From the NCBI GenBank assembly GCA_047637535.1, contig JBLIKY010000042.1:1-14004 (forward strand): a stretch of 14,004 nt of DNA, read 5' to 3'. The notes beneath the pieces were generated by a model, which made no database searches, was not told the DNA's origin, and saw nothing but the letters and a program-made list of their open reading frames with translations. The position numbers and the translations under genes are program-made. Source of the stretch: UBA2040 sp047637535 (GTDB taxonomy: Bacteria; Bacteroidota; Bacteroidia; Flavobacteriales_D; Crocinitomicaceae). Position 1 is the stretch's first letter; every line of letters begins with the position of its first letter. Of the stretch, positions 6,887 through 14,004 are shown piece by piece.

Positions 6887-7825
6887 ATGAGGATAGGAAT
6901 AGATATATCGGGCGGTGATTTTGCACCAGCTGCAAACATAGAGGGTGCAGTTTTAGCTCAAAAAGAACTACCTCAAGATTGTACAATAATATTGATAGGC
7001 GACCAAGATCAGATCTTAGGTGGCCTTTCTTTGTTGGGTGCAAACAAGGATAATTTTGAAATTGTACATGCACCTGATGTTATCACTATGCATGACCATC
7101 CAACCAAGGCTATACCGTCAAAACCAAACAGCAGCATTGCCGTAGGATTTGACTTGTTGGCCAAGAAAGAATTGGATGCTTTTGCAAGCACAGGTAACAC
7201 AGGAGCTATGTTAATCGGTTCGATGTTTAAACTCGGAGCCGTTGATGGAATTTCAAGACCTTGCATTACTTCAACCCTGCCTCAAATGTCTGGCGACAAC
7301 TCTATTTTGTTGGACGTTGGATCGAATGCAGATTGTAAACCAGAGGTATTGGTTCAGTTTGCAAAACTTGGTTCGCTCTATGCAAAAAACGTTTATCAAA
7401 AAGATAAGCCGAAAGTTGCATTGCTGAGCATAGGCGAAGAAGACGCTAAGGGTAACCTTGTTACCGTTGCAACGAATAAGTTACTGCGCGAACAAACAGA
7501 AATAAATTTCATCGGCAACGTAGAAGGAAGAGATCTATTTACGAACAAAGCCGATGTTATTGTATGTGACGGTTTTACAGGAAATGTTGTCTTAAAACAA
7601 GCTGAAGGGATCTATACCATGATGCAAAAAAGAGGCATTCGAGATGAATATTTTGACCGATTTAACTATGAAAATTACGGAGGAACTCCTATCTTAGGCG
7701 TCAAAGGTAATGTCATAATCGGTCATGGAATCTCTAATGACATTGCTGTTAAAAACATGATTAAACATTCTTTTGAGGTGGCTAAATCTGGTCTTTCTTC
7801 AAAAGTTAACGAAGCATTTAACTGA
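6887..7825 (+). CDS. plsX: Phosphate acyltransferase PlsX
   Basis: PlsX makes acyl-phosphate from acyl-ACP and phosphate, the acyl donor that PlsY uses to acylate glycerol-3-phosphate at the start of phospholipid synthesis. It is a peripheral membrane enzyme. The N-terminus MRIGIDISGGDFAP is the family's GIDxxGGDxAP motif. STGNTGAMLIG, LDVGSNADCKPE, LLSIGEEDAKGN and NVEGRDLFTNKADVIVCDGF follow in family order. Its 312 residues are slightly short but complete (B. subtilis about 333). The start ATG at 6887 needs no alternative. The stop is separated from the fabH start by one base, so translation of the two is probably coupled. Confidence 0.96.
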   Translation: MRIGIDISGGDFAPAANIEGAVLAQKELPQDCTIILIGDQDQILGGLSLLGANKDNFEIVHAPDVITMHDHPTKAIPSKPNSSIAVGFDLLAKKELDAFASTGNTGAMLIGSMFKLGAVDGISRPCITSTLPQMSGDNSILLDVGSNADCKPEVLVQFAKLGSLYAKNVYQKDKPKVALLSIGEEDAKGNLVTVATNKLLREQTEINFIGNVEGRDLFTNKADVIVCDGFTGNVVLKQAEGIYTMMQKRGIRDEYFDRFNYENYGGTPILGVKGNVIIGHGISNDIAVKNMIKHSFEVAKSGLSSKVNEAFN

Positions 7826-7826
7826 T

Positions 7827-8810
7827 ATGGACAAAATTACCGCTGCCATTACTGGCGTACAGGGATATTTACCAGAATTTGTTATGACCAACGAGGAGCT
7901 ATCCAAGATAGTCGATACGAATGATGAGTGGATAACAAGTCGAACTGGTATTAAAGAAAGACGTATCATGAAAGACGGTGCCTCGTCTGACATGGCTGCA
8001 GCAGCAGTAGCGGATCTATTGAAGAAAAAAAACATTGACCCTCTCGACATTGATTTGGTAATCGTAGCTACAGTAACCGCTGATTATCCATTTCCTAGTA
8101 CAGCAAACTTAGTTTCTGATAAATGTGGCTTGAAAAACGCATGGAGCTTTGATTTAAATGCAGCTTGTTCAGGTTTTCTATATGCTCTTTCAACAGGAAG
8201 TCAATTCATTGAAACAGGTAAATACAAAAAAGTATTGGTTGTTGGTGTCGATATGATGTCATCAATCATTGATTATACAGACCGCACAACTTGTGTGATT
8301 TTTGGTGATGGTGCAGGGGTTGTACTTCTTGAACCAAATCACGAAGGAATGGGAATTCAAGATTTTATTCTTCATTCTGACGGTTCGGGTGTTGAGTTTT
8401 TAGTTCAACCAGCCGGTGGTTCAAAAAACCCTCCAACAGCAGAAACAGTTAAAAACGGAGATCATTTTGTAAAGCAAGAAGGAAAACAAGTTTTCAAATT
8501 TGCAGTAACAAATATGGCCGAAGTATCTGCAAAAATCATGGAGAAGAATAATCTTTCAAGTGATGACGTAGATTGGTTGGTTCCACATCAAGCCAACTTA
8601 AGAATAATTGATGCGACTGCACAACGAATGGGATTGCCTGCAGAAAAGGTGATGATTAACATTCAAAAATACGGTAATACTACTGCCGGAACATTGCCTT
8701 TGTGCCTTTGGGATTATGAATCTCAGTTGAAAAAAGGGGATAACATCATACTATCAGCCTTCGGAGGTGGATTTACATGGGGCGCCGTTTATTTGAAATG
8801 GGCCTATTGA
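7827..8810 (+). CDS. fabH: 3-oxoacyl-ACP synthase III (KAS III)
   Basis: FabH starts fatty acid synthesis by condensing acetyl-CoA, or a branched acyl-CoA in many Bacteroidota, with malonyl-ACP. The protein is 327 residues with the Cys-His-Asn triad at Cys114 (NAACSGFLYAL), His254 (VPHQANLRI) and Asn284 (KYGNTTAGTLP). The closing AFGGGFTWGAVYLKW is also typical. The ATG at 7827 gives MDKITAAITGVQGYLPE, the expected N-terminus. The same frame is open back to an ATG at 7773 inside plsX, but that extension has no family match and would overlap plsX by 53 bases. Branched-chain primer use cannot be judged from the sequence. It is followed by accB after 45 bp. Confidence 0.97.
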   Translation: MDKITAAITGVQGYLPEFVMTNEELSKIVDTNDEWITSRTGIKERRIMKDGASSDMAAAAVADLLKKKNIDPLDIDLVIVATVTADYPFPSTANLVSDKCGLKNAWSFDLNAACSGFLYALSTGSQFIETGKYKKVLVVGVDMMSSIIDYTDRTTCVIFGDGAGVVLLEPNHEGMGIQDFILHSDGSGVEFLVQPAGGSKNPPTAETVKNGDHFVKQEGKQVFKFAVTNMAEVSAKIMEKNNLSSDDVDWLVPHQANLRIIDATAQRMGLPAEKVMINIQKYGNTTAGTLPLCLWDYESQLKKGDNIILSAFGGGFTWGAVYLKWAY

Positions 8811-8855
8811 ATTGATAAAAATTAGTACATTTAAACGCTTTAAAAAACGCCAATA

Positions 8856-9338
8856 ATGAATATTCAAGAGATTCAAGATCTAATTAAGTTTGTTTCTAAA
8901 ACGCAAGTAAGCGAAGTAGAAATTGAGAAAAAAGATTTTAAACTTGTTATCAAATCTGCATCCAAAAAAGGCAGAACTGATGATCAACAACAAATTTTTG
9001 TTCAGCAAGCAGCGCCTGCAGCTGCTCCTGCAGCATTAGCAGCTGCTCCTCTTGCTCCAGCAGCTCCAGTAGCTCCAAAAGCGGACGACGATTCTAAGTT
9101 TTTAACCATCAAATCACCGATGATTGGAACTTTTTACCGTTCACCTGGACCAGACAAAGACTTATTTGTAAATGTTGGAGACAACGTTTCTACTGGAACT
9201 ACAGTATGTATCATTGAAGCAATGAAGTTGTTTAACGAAATTGAATCTGAAATCTCAGGGAAAATCGTTAAAATCTTAGTTGACGATGCAAGTCCAGTTG
9301 AGTATGACCAACCTTTATTTTTGGTTGACCCGTCATAA
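8856..9338 (+). CDS. accB: Biotin carboxyl carrier protein of acetyl-CoA carboxylase
   Basis: AccB carries carboxybiotin between AccC and the carboxyltransferase AccA/AccD to make malonyl-CoA, the first committed step of fatty acid synthesis. The 160-residue protein has the usual three parts. An N-terminal region (1-40) begins MNIQEIQDLIKFVSKTQ. A flexible Ala/Pro linker follows (about 51-75). The C-terminal biotinyl domain (81-160) contains the EAMK motif, with Lys124 as the biotin site. SPMIGTFYRSPGPD (88-101) includes the thumb region typical of AccB. The 45-bp gap after fabH contains TACATTTA (8826-8833), one base off a -7 box, so an internal promoter is possible but not shown. Confidence 0.97.
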   Translation: MNIQEIQDLIKFVSKTQVSEVEIEKKDFKLVIKSASKKGRTDDQQQIFVQQAAPAAAPAALAAAPLAPAAPVAPKADDDSKFLTIKSPMIGTFYRSPGPDKDLFVNVGDNVSTGTTVCIIEAMKLFNEIESEISGKIVKILVDDASPVEYDQPLFLVDPS

Positions 9339-9376
9339 AAGAATCGAGTTTAGTACAAACCTTACAACCTTAAGGC

Positions 9377-10711
9377 ATGTTTAAAAAAATATTGATCGCA
9401 AATCGTGGAGAAATTGCCTTGCGTGTAATTCGTACCTGTAAAGAAATGGGTATTAAAACGGTTGCCGTTTATTCAACAGCTGATAAAGACAGCCTACCTG
9501 TTAGGTTTGCTGATGAAGCTGTTTGTATCGGCCCTCCGACAAGTTCACTGTCCTATTTATCTATCCCAAACATTATTGCAGCCGCAGAAATAACTAATGC
9601 AGATGCAATTCATCCTGGTTATGGATTCTTGTCTGAAAACGAGAAATTCTCTAAGGTGTGTCAAGAACATGGGATTAAGTTCATTGGAGCCACTCCAGAA
9701 CAAATCGCTGGAATGGGTGACAAAGCTTCTGCAAAAGAAACTATGCTTGCTGCAGGTGTACCTTGTATTCCTGGTTCTAAAGGATTGTTGAAAGATTTAG
9801 CTCACGCTATAAAAGAAGCCAAAGCAATTAAATACCCTGTTATCATGAAGGCTACTGCCGGAGGTGGTGGTAAAGGTATGAGAGTTGTATGGAAAGAAGA
9901 AGATATCGAAGCTGCTTGGGATGCAACAAGACAAGAAGCTGGAGCTGCTTTTGGAAATGACGGTTTATATATGGAGAAATTCATTGAAGAACCAAGACAC
10001 ATAGAGATTCAAATTGCTGGAGATAAATTCGGAAACGCTTGTCACCTTTCAGAACGTGATTGTTCGATACAAAGAAGACATCAAAAGTTAGTTGAAGAAA
10101 CACCTTCTCCGTTTATGACGGATGCTCTACGTGAAAAAATGGGTGCAGCCGCAATTAAAGCGGCAAAAGCTGTTTCATACGAAGGAGTTGGTACTGTTGA
10201 GTTCTTAGTTGATAAACACAGGAACTTCTACTTCATGGAAATGAATACTCGTATCCAAGTAGAGCATACAATTACTGAAGAAGTAATCAACTTCGATTTA
10301 ATTAAAGAACAAATTAAATTGGCAGCTGGTCATAAAATTTCTGGTAAAAATTACATCCCTCAAATGCACGCGATTCAATGTAGAATCAATGCCGAGGATC
10401 CAGATCACGGTTTTAGACCATCTCCTGGAAAAATCACAGATTATCATTCCCCAGGTGGGCACGGTGTACGTGTAGACTCTCATGTTCATGCAGGGTATAC
10501 TATTCCTCCTAATTATGATTCAATGATCTCTAAGTTGATCGTTGTTGCTCAAACTAGAGAAGAAGCCATCTTAAAGATGCGCAGAGCTTTGGGGGAGTAT
10601 ATCATAGAAGGAGTTAAAACGACTATACCTTTTCATATGAAATTGTTGGAGAACGAACAATTCTGTAAAGGTAATTTCACGACTAGCTTCATGGAAACAT
10701 TTGAGTACTAG
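9377..10711 (+). CDS. accC: Biotin carboxylase subunit of acetyl-CoA carboxylase
   Basis: AccC is the ATP-grasp enzyme that carboxylates biotin on AccB with bicarbonate and ATP. At 444 residues it is full length (E. coli 449). The N-terminus MFKKILIANRGEIALRVIRT is canonical. The glycine-rich ATP loop is ATAGGGGKGMRV (159-170). Residues matching E. coli active-site positions are Lys116, Lys158, His208, Lys237, Glu275, Glu288, Asn290, Arg292, Glu296 and Arg336. It is 38 bp after accB and is the last gene of the run, followed after 21 bp by a strong terminator. The carboxyltransferase genes accA and accD are not in this window. Confidence 0.98.
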   Translation: MFKKILIANRGEIALRVIRTCKEMGIKTVAVYSTADKDSLPVRFADEAVCIGPPTSSLSYLSIPNIIAAAEITNADAIHPGYGFLSENEKFSKVCQEHGIKFIGATPEQIAGMGDKASAKETMLAAGVPCIPGSKGLLKDLAHAIKEAKAIKYPVIMKATAGGGGKGMRVVWKEEDIEAAWDATRQEAGAAFGNDGLYMEKFIEEPRHIEIQIAGDKFGNACHLSERDCSIQRRHQKLVEETPSPFMTDALREKMGAAAIKAAKAVSYEGVGTVEFLVDKHRNFYFMEMNTRIQVEHTITEEVINFDLIKEQIKLAAGHKISGKNYIPQMHAIQCRINAEDPDHGFRPSPGKITDYHSPGGHGVRVDSHVHAGYTIPPNYDSMISKLIVVAQTREEAILKMRRALGEYIIEGVKTTIPFHMKLLENEQFCKGNFTTSFMETFEY

Positions 10712-10732
10712 TAATTGAAAGAATATAAAATC

Positions 10733-10772
10733 AAAAAAGGGCTTGTTATTTAATATAACAGGCCCTTTTTTT
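10733..10772 (+). terminator. Intrinsic terminator of the accC operon
   Basis: A long A-rich/GC stem, AAAAGGGCTTGTTAT pairing with ATAACAGGCCCTTTT with one G-U pair, closes a 5-base loop (10750-10754). Seven T follow at 10766-10772. It lies 21 bp past the accC stop. The A-run on the left arm means it could also act for transcripts arriving from the right. Confidence 0.9.
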
Positions 10773-10898
10773 AGTGTGAGTAAAAATCAGTGTGAGTATT
10801 GAGTGAGTGTCTTGAGGTATTCTCCTGTGTACTCTAAACTCCCTACCGACTAATTCAATCCCTGTTCACTCCGCACTGTTCCTGAGTCTTAAAAATGA

Positions 10899-10934
10899 AA
10901 AAATGGCTTGTTGTTAATTCAACAAGCCATTTTT
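10899..10934 (-). terminator. Bidirectional-looking terminator, probably for the MFS-tpx operon
   Basis: A perfect 15-bp stem (AAAAATGGCTTGTTG with CAACAAGCCATTTTT) closes a 6-base loop (10914-10919). Read on the minus strand it ends in a T-rich tract, which suits the tpx transcript, whose stop codon is about 135 bp away. The symmetric A and T runs would let it work in either direction. Its core GGCTTGTT is the same as in the accC terminator. Confidence 0.85.
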
Positions 10935-11069
10935 AATGAATGGTAAGTCTAGTCTATATATACCATGAAGAAGGAATCAATTCAGAGTGGTGAACAGAGA
11001 AGAGTATTGAGGTTTTATTCTGAATACTCGATACTCATTACTCCACTCCCTGTTTCTATCTCTGAAACT

Positions 11070-11573
11070 TTATTCTTTCAACGAAGCAATAGCGCTTTCA
11101 TAATTTGGTTCGTTTGCAATCTCAGGTACAAGTTCGGTATGCAAAACAACGCCTTTGTCGTTCAAAACAACAATTGCCCGTGCATGAATACCCATGAAGG
11201 CACCATCCAGCAATTCAACACCATAGTCCTTTCCAAATTGCCCTGTTTCGAAATCAGATAAGGTCATTACATCTTCAATTCCCTCGGCTCCACAAAAACG
11301 TTTTTGGGCAAAAGGCAGATCCCTAGAAACACATACTACTTTTGTGTTCGCTAATTCCGATGCTTTTTTGTTAAATGTTCTAACCGATGTCGCACAAGTT
11401 CCAGTATCGACACTTGGAAAAATATTCAAAATCACCCTACTTCCTTTCAAGTCATCAAGACTAATCCAAGACAAATCGTTCTTTCTTAATAAAAAATTCG
11501 GTGCTTCTGCTCCTACTTTAGGAACTTCACCATTCGTGTTACAAGGCTCTCCGCCCAAAGCTACTTTTGCCAT
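11070..11573 (-). CDS. tpx: Thiol peroxidase (Tpx)
   Basis: Tpx is an atypical two-cysteine peroxiredoxin that reduces hydrogen and alkyl peroxides with thioredoxin. In E. coli it is periplasmic. No signal peptide is seen here, so this copy is probably cytoplasmic. The peroxidatic Cys60 lies in SVDTGTCATSVRTFN and the resolving Cys94 in AQKRFCGAEG, matching E. coli Cys61 and Cys95. VCVSRDLPFAQKRF (80-93) is also diagnostic. The 167 residues are the usual length. Its ATG overlaps the stop codon of the MFS gene by one base (TAATG), so it is probably translated by coupling and made together with the transporter. Confidence 0.97.
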   Translation of the reverse strand: MAKVALGGEPCNTNGEVPKVGAEAPNFLLRKNDLSWISLDDLKGSRVILNIFPSVDTGTCATSVRTFNKKASELANTKVVCVSRDLPFAQKRFCGAEGIEDVMTLSDFETGQFGKDYGVELLDGAFMGIHARAIVVLNDKGVVLHTELVPEIANEPNYESAIASLKE

Positions 11574-12790
11574 TATATTTTAATTTTAGATTTTAATTTT
11601 TGTTGTCGGTATAAAAGATAAATAAAAAAGACGCCTAACAAAGAAATAATGGTCATTATCCACCAAGTAAAATTATACCCGCTTTTTTCTATTAATTGAA
11701 AACCTGTGTTGTGTCCTATTATATGTGCAACCGAAAAAGAAATCGAATACAAAGCCATGTATTGTCCAGCCTTACCTCTCTTCGACCTATCCATAGCGTA
11801 TTTATTTGAAAAAGGGAAGGCATATATTTCTGAAAAGGACATTAAAGCTATTCCTACCCACAGAACCCAAACACCACTGAACACGTTAAGTACTGCAAAA
11901 CTCAAGGTCAACAAAAGCATTCCTATAATGACATAATAGGTAACCGCCTTTTTGCTTTTTTCTAAATACTTCATCAAAGGCATCTCTACCACGAATACTA
12001 AGAATCCATTAAAGCCTAGAATTAATCCAATATATTCTTCCGACAAGCCATATGCTTGAGAATAATACAAAGGCACGGTCGAGAAGTATTGCAAAAACAC
12101 AAATGCCATGCACATCATGCCCACGAAAAACAGCATAAACTGTCCGTCTTTGTATGCACTCTGCGGTGATTCCAATTCCTCTTTTTCTTGAATAACAACA
12201 CTTTTCTTAGGGTTTAAAGCGTAAAGCAACACCAAGGCTGCTGCAAAACAAGTTACTCCATCCACCCAAAATAAAGATGAATAGGACCAATTGTAGATTA
12301 AAAACCCTGCAATTGCTGGTCCAGCAGCAAATCCTAAATTTATAGCTAAGCGAATTAAGGACAAAGACCTTGTTTGATTCTCAACCTTGCTATAAGCTTT
12401 TAGTGCTACAAACATGGCTGGTCTAAAAATATCGGCAAATAGAATTACGAGGAACACCAAACCACATATTGCCCAAAATTGTTCGCCATATTGGACGAGA
12501 ATAAACATGATCCCTGAACTCAATAAAGAAAACACCATGGCTTTGTAGTAACCAACTCGATCGTTTAAAAAGCCTCCTAACCAGGAACCTGCAACCGAAC
12601 CTAGCCCAAAAGCCGACATGATCCAAGCTATTTCAGTAAGAGAGAATCCCTTGCTTTCTGCCAAATACAACGACAAAAAAGGAATAACCATAGTTCCGGC
12701 ACGGTTTATTAAGGTTATCAAAGCTAAAACCCATACCTCTCTCGAAAGCCCTCTAAATGAGTCAAAATATAAGGTTATCAGCTTTTTCAT
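11573..12790 (-). CDS. Major facilitator superfamily transporter (DHA1/MdtH-like)
   Basis: A 405-residue integral membrane protein with about 12 hydrophobic segments and a charged central loop (about 193-216), which is the MFS layout. The motif A loop between segments 2 and 3 is GGFLNDRVGYYKAM (72-85). RLAINLGFAAGPAIAGFLIY (147-166) resembles the motif C region of proton antiporters, which favours export. Efflux of a drug or metabolite is therefore plausible, but the substrate cannot be read from the sequence. The start ATG at 12790 gives MKKLITLYFDSFRGLSREVW. No exact TAnnTTTG box is found upstream; TCGATTTG (minus 12817 to 12810) is one base off. It is the first gene of a two-gene unit with tpx, a hint but no proof that it is linked to oxidative stress. 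Confidence 0.9.
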   Translation of the reverse strand: MKKLITLYFDSFRGLSREVWVLALITLINRAGTMVIPFLSLYLAESKGFSLTEIAWIMSAFGLGSVAGSWLGGFLNDRVGYYKAMVFSLLSSGIMFILVQYGEQFWAICGLVFLVILFADIFRPAMFVALKAYSKVENQTRSLSLIRLAINLGFAAGPAIAGFLIYNWSYSSLFWVDGVTCFAAALVLLYALNPKKSVVIQEKEELESPQSAYKDGQFMLFFVGMMCMAFVFLQYFSTVPLYYSQAYGLSEEYIGLILGFNGFLVFVVEMPLMKYLEKSKKAVTYYVIIGMLLLTLSFAVLNVFSGVWVLWVGIALMSFSEIYAFPFSNKYAMDRSKRGKAGQYMALYSISFSVAHIIGHNTGFQLIEKSGYNFTWWIMTIISLLGVFFIYLLYRQQKLKSKIKI

Positions 12791-12829
12791 CTACGACGAA
12801 ATTAAGAATCAAATCGATTAAAATAAAAT

Positions 12830-12849
12830 AAATGCTAATAAATGCTAAT
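12830..12849. repeat. Perfect tandem duplication of a 10-mer
   Basis: AAATGCTAAT occurs twice head to tail in the 138-bp divergent gap between the MFS gene and the T9SS gene. It could be a slippage duplication or a pair of binding sites. Confidence 0.8.
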
Positions 12850-12928
12850 TTATTATGTACACATAGTTAAATGGTGTAACTTAGTATTGTGACATATTAA
12901 CAATTAACATTCAAAAAATAAACAGATC

Positions 12929-13855
12929 ATGAAAAAGATTCTACTTTCAATCGCTTTCGCGGTTCCGTTCTTAATGAACGCACAGACAATTGTTGCTTCA
13001 GAAAATTTTGACTCTTATGCAGCTGACGATCTTTTAACAGATGTCGGAGCAGCAAACGGATGGCGTGAATGGGGAAATGGGACAGGTTATTCGGCAGTTG
13101 TCACTGCAGCCTCAGCTTCTTCAGGAACATTAGCTGGTCGTTCTGCAAGTGACGGGACATACGATTCAGATGCAATTTTTCAATGGGCAGATGCTACAAC
13201 CGGTAAATTCACAATAGAATTTAAATTGTATATTCCTGTTGGAAGTGCTGGTGGTTACATAGGTATTGGTGATTCAGACATGGACGATGCAGGAGGTCAA
13301 GCAAATGCATTATACATCATGGGTGACTCTTTGTTGCTAATGAGTGATGATGCGGCTTACTTCGCCCAAGCACCGCTTAGCCCCAATACGTGGATTGCCA
13401 TTAAAATGGTAATTGACTTAGAGGAAGCTACGGCTGAACTTTTCGTAGACGGAAATAGTTATGGTGTTGGAAATGCAACCTATGTTGCAGATGGAATTCC
13501 ATTAGGGGGATTAGACCTTTGGGGAACCAATGTCGATGTTACAGTAAATCCAGCAGAATACAATCCTGGAGATTATTACTACGACGACATTGTAGTAACA
13601 GAAGTTAATCCTCAAGCAGGAATTGAAGAAAACACTTTACGTGTTTCTGTTTCACCAAACCCAGCAGCATCATTCTTAAACTTCAACCTTCAAGAAGAAT
13701 TAAAAGGTGTTAAGATTTATTCTTTAGATGGTCGTGAAGTAATTTCAAGCAACAGCAAATCAATCAACGTTGAGGCTCTATTTGCAGGGACTTATATTTA
13801 CAAGATTGAAACATTAGCTGGTAATTTAGCTTCTGGTAAATTCATCAAAAGATAA
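12929..13855 (+). CDS. Secreted lectin-fold-like protein with T9SS sorting domain
   Basis: A 308-residue exported protein. A signal peptide (MKKILLSIAFAVPFLMNA, cleavage probably after Ala18) is followed by a beta-rich domain (about 22-225). This domain looks like the concanavalin A/LamG-type fold of many Bacteroidota surface proteins: ASENFDSY near its start, KFTIEFKLYIPVGSAGGYIG in the middle and YYYDDIVVTEV at its end. Residues 239-308 are a type A C-terminal sorting domain of the type IX secretion system (TIGR04183-like), with VSVSPNPAASFLNF, KGVKIYSLDGREV and FAGTYIYKIET, closing in GKFIKR. It is therefore probably carried across the outer membrane and either anchored or released. Ligand or enzyme activity is unknown. 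The leader (12897-12908, TTAACAATTAAC) resembles that of the gene at 29. A terminator follows 32 bp after the stop. Confidence 0.92.
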   Translation: MKKILLSIAFAVPFLMNAQTIVASENFDSYAADDLLTDVGAANGWREWGNGTGYSAVVTAASASSGTLAGRSASDGTYDSDAIFQWADATTGKFTIEFKLYIPVGSAGGYIGIGDSDMDDAGGQANALYIMGDSLLLMSDDAAYFAQAPLSPNTWIAIKMVIDLEEATAELFVDGNSYGVGNATYVADGIPLGGLDLWGTNVDVTVNPAEYNPGDYYYDDIVVTEVNPQAGIEENTLRVSVSPNPAASFLNFNLQEELKGVKIYSLDGREVISSNSKSINVEALFAGTYIYKIETLAGNLASGKFIKR

Positions 13856-13886
13856 TATCACTTTTACAAGCTTACAATTAATAGTA

Positions 13887-13916
13887 GAAATCCCGATTTA
13901 GTCGGGATTTCTTTTT
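13887..13916 (+). terminator. Intrinsic terminator of the T9SS gene
   Basis: A perfect 10-bp stem, GAAATCCCGA/TCGGGATTTC, with a 5-base loop (13897-13901) is followed by TTTTT. The minus strand also has A-rich flanks, so it may serve a converging gene beyond the window as well. Confidence 0.92.
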
Positions 13917-13993
13917 GCAGTAAAAGCCCGTAATAAATGTTTTGTATAACCAGAAGGAATATTACTTTGGTTGCTTTCAACAGGATTAAGTGC
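13898..13993 (-). other. Coding-like 31-codon open stretch, possible gene remnant
   Basis: On the minus strand, codons from 13993 to 13901 read ALNPVESNQSNIPSGYTKHL and then LRAFTAKRNPD, with a TAA stop at 13900-13898 inside the terminator loop. The composition is protein-like and the stop falls just where a converging gene would end. A TGA (13996-13994) precedes it, however, and no start codon is seen, so it is not an intact reading frame from the window edge. It could be a decayed or frameshifted gene end, part of a repeated element, or chance. Confidence 0.25.
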
Positions 13994-14004
13994 TCAACAA
14001 TCTA

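Larger units (their letters stand above)
10712..11069. other. Non-coding interval with two related hairpin-plus-tail units
   Basis: This is the 358-bp gap between the converging accC and tpx genes. No open frame here resembles a protein. It holds two terminator hairpins of similar sequence (10733-10772 and 10899-10934). Each is followed by the same short motifs in the same order: GAGTATTGAG (10794-10803; 11002-11011), TATTCT (10818-10823; 11016-11021), TACTC (10830-10834; 11025-11029) and ACTCCCT (10838-10844; 11045-11051). Another direct pair is AGTGTGAGTA (10773-10782; 10789-10798). An inverted pair, CTGTTCAC/GTGAACAG (10862-10869; 10990-10997), encloses the second hairpin. The pattern suggests a diverged tandem duplication or an intergenic repeat family. 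Confidence 0.6.

Noticed and set aside
7773..7826. Longer fabH start at 7773
   Set aside because: The extra 18 residues overlap plsX and do not resemble FabH N-termini, while the ATG at 7827 gives the expected one.
10773..11069. Repeats after accC as a CRISPR array
   Set aside because: The repeated units are 6-10 bp, unevenly spaced and not separated by equal unique spacers, and no cas gene is present.
10965..11261. Open frame of 98 codons on the plus strand
   Set aside because: It starts in the repeat-rich intergenic DNA and runs antisense through tpx. The translation is low-complexity and has no family features.
13937..14004. Plus-strand ATG open to the right edge (MFCITRRNITL...)
   Set aside because: There are only 22 codons, no promoter, leader or family signal, and the other strand reads as more protein-like.

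Overview
The window comes from an AT-rich bacterium of the phylum Bacteroidota, most probably order Flavobacteriales. Four things support this: TAnnTTTG-type (-7) promoter boxes, one with a correctly spaced TTTG (-33) box; gene starts without recognisable Shine-Dalgarno sequences; a secreted protein ending in a type IX secretion (T9SS) sorting domain; and the gene order pdxA - yceD(DUF177) - rpmF - plsX - fabH - accB - accC. The genus cannot be told from the sequence alone.

Left part (1-3817). The first nine codons of a minus-strand gene, probably for an exported protein, lie at the left edge. Then comes a small DUF1456 gene with a Thr-Glu-Pro repeat tail. It converges, with only 6 bp between stop codons, on a minus-strand pair: a YgiQ-type radical SAM gene, which has a full consensus promoter and a GTG start, followed by a DUF389 membrane protein gene.

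Central part (3914-10772). A lipoprotein gene of unknown function is followed by a long co-oriented run: pyridoxine synthesis (pdxA), the DUF177/YceD protein and ribosomal protein L32, then acyl-phosphate synthesis for phospholipids (plsX), initiation of fatty acid synthesis (fabH), and the biotin carrier and biotin carboxylase subunits of acetyl-CoA carboxylase (accB, accC). The run ends at a strong intrinsic terminator. It links membrane lipid synthesis with ribosome assembly and is housekeeping in character. All catalytic residues that could be checked are present.

Right part (10773-14004). A 358-bp non-coding interval holds two related hairpin terminators, each followed by related short motifs in the same order, which looks like an old, diverged tandem duplication. 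Next is a minus-strand pair, an MFS transporter gene and a thiol peroxidase gene (tpx), joined by a TAATG stop/start overlap. A divergent gene follows for a secreted protein with a lectin-like fold and a T9SS sorting domain, with its own terminator. The right edge carries an unexplained 31-codon open stretch on the minus strand.

No tRNA, rRNA, CRISPR array, insertion sequence, integrase, or defence or toxin-antitoxin system is visible. I find no convincing new biological system. The points most worth a second look are the possibly leaderless GTG start of ygiQ, the duplicated hairpin/tail structure after accC, the leader motif shared by two exported-protein genes, and the coding-like remnant at the right edge.
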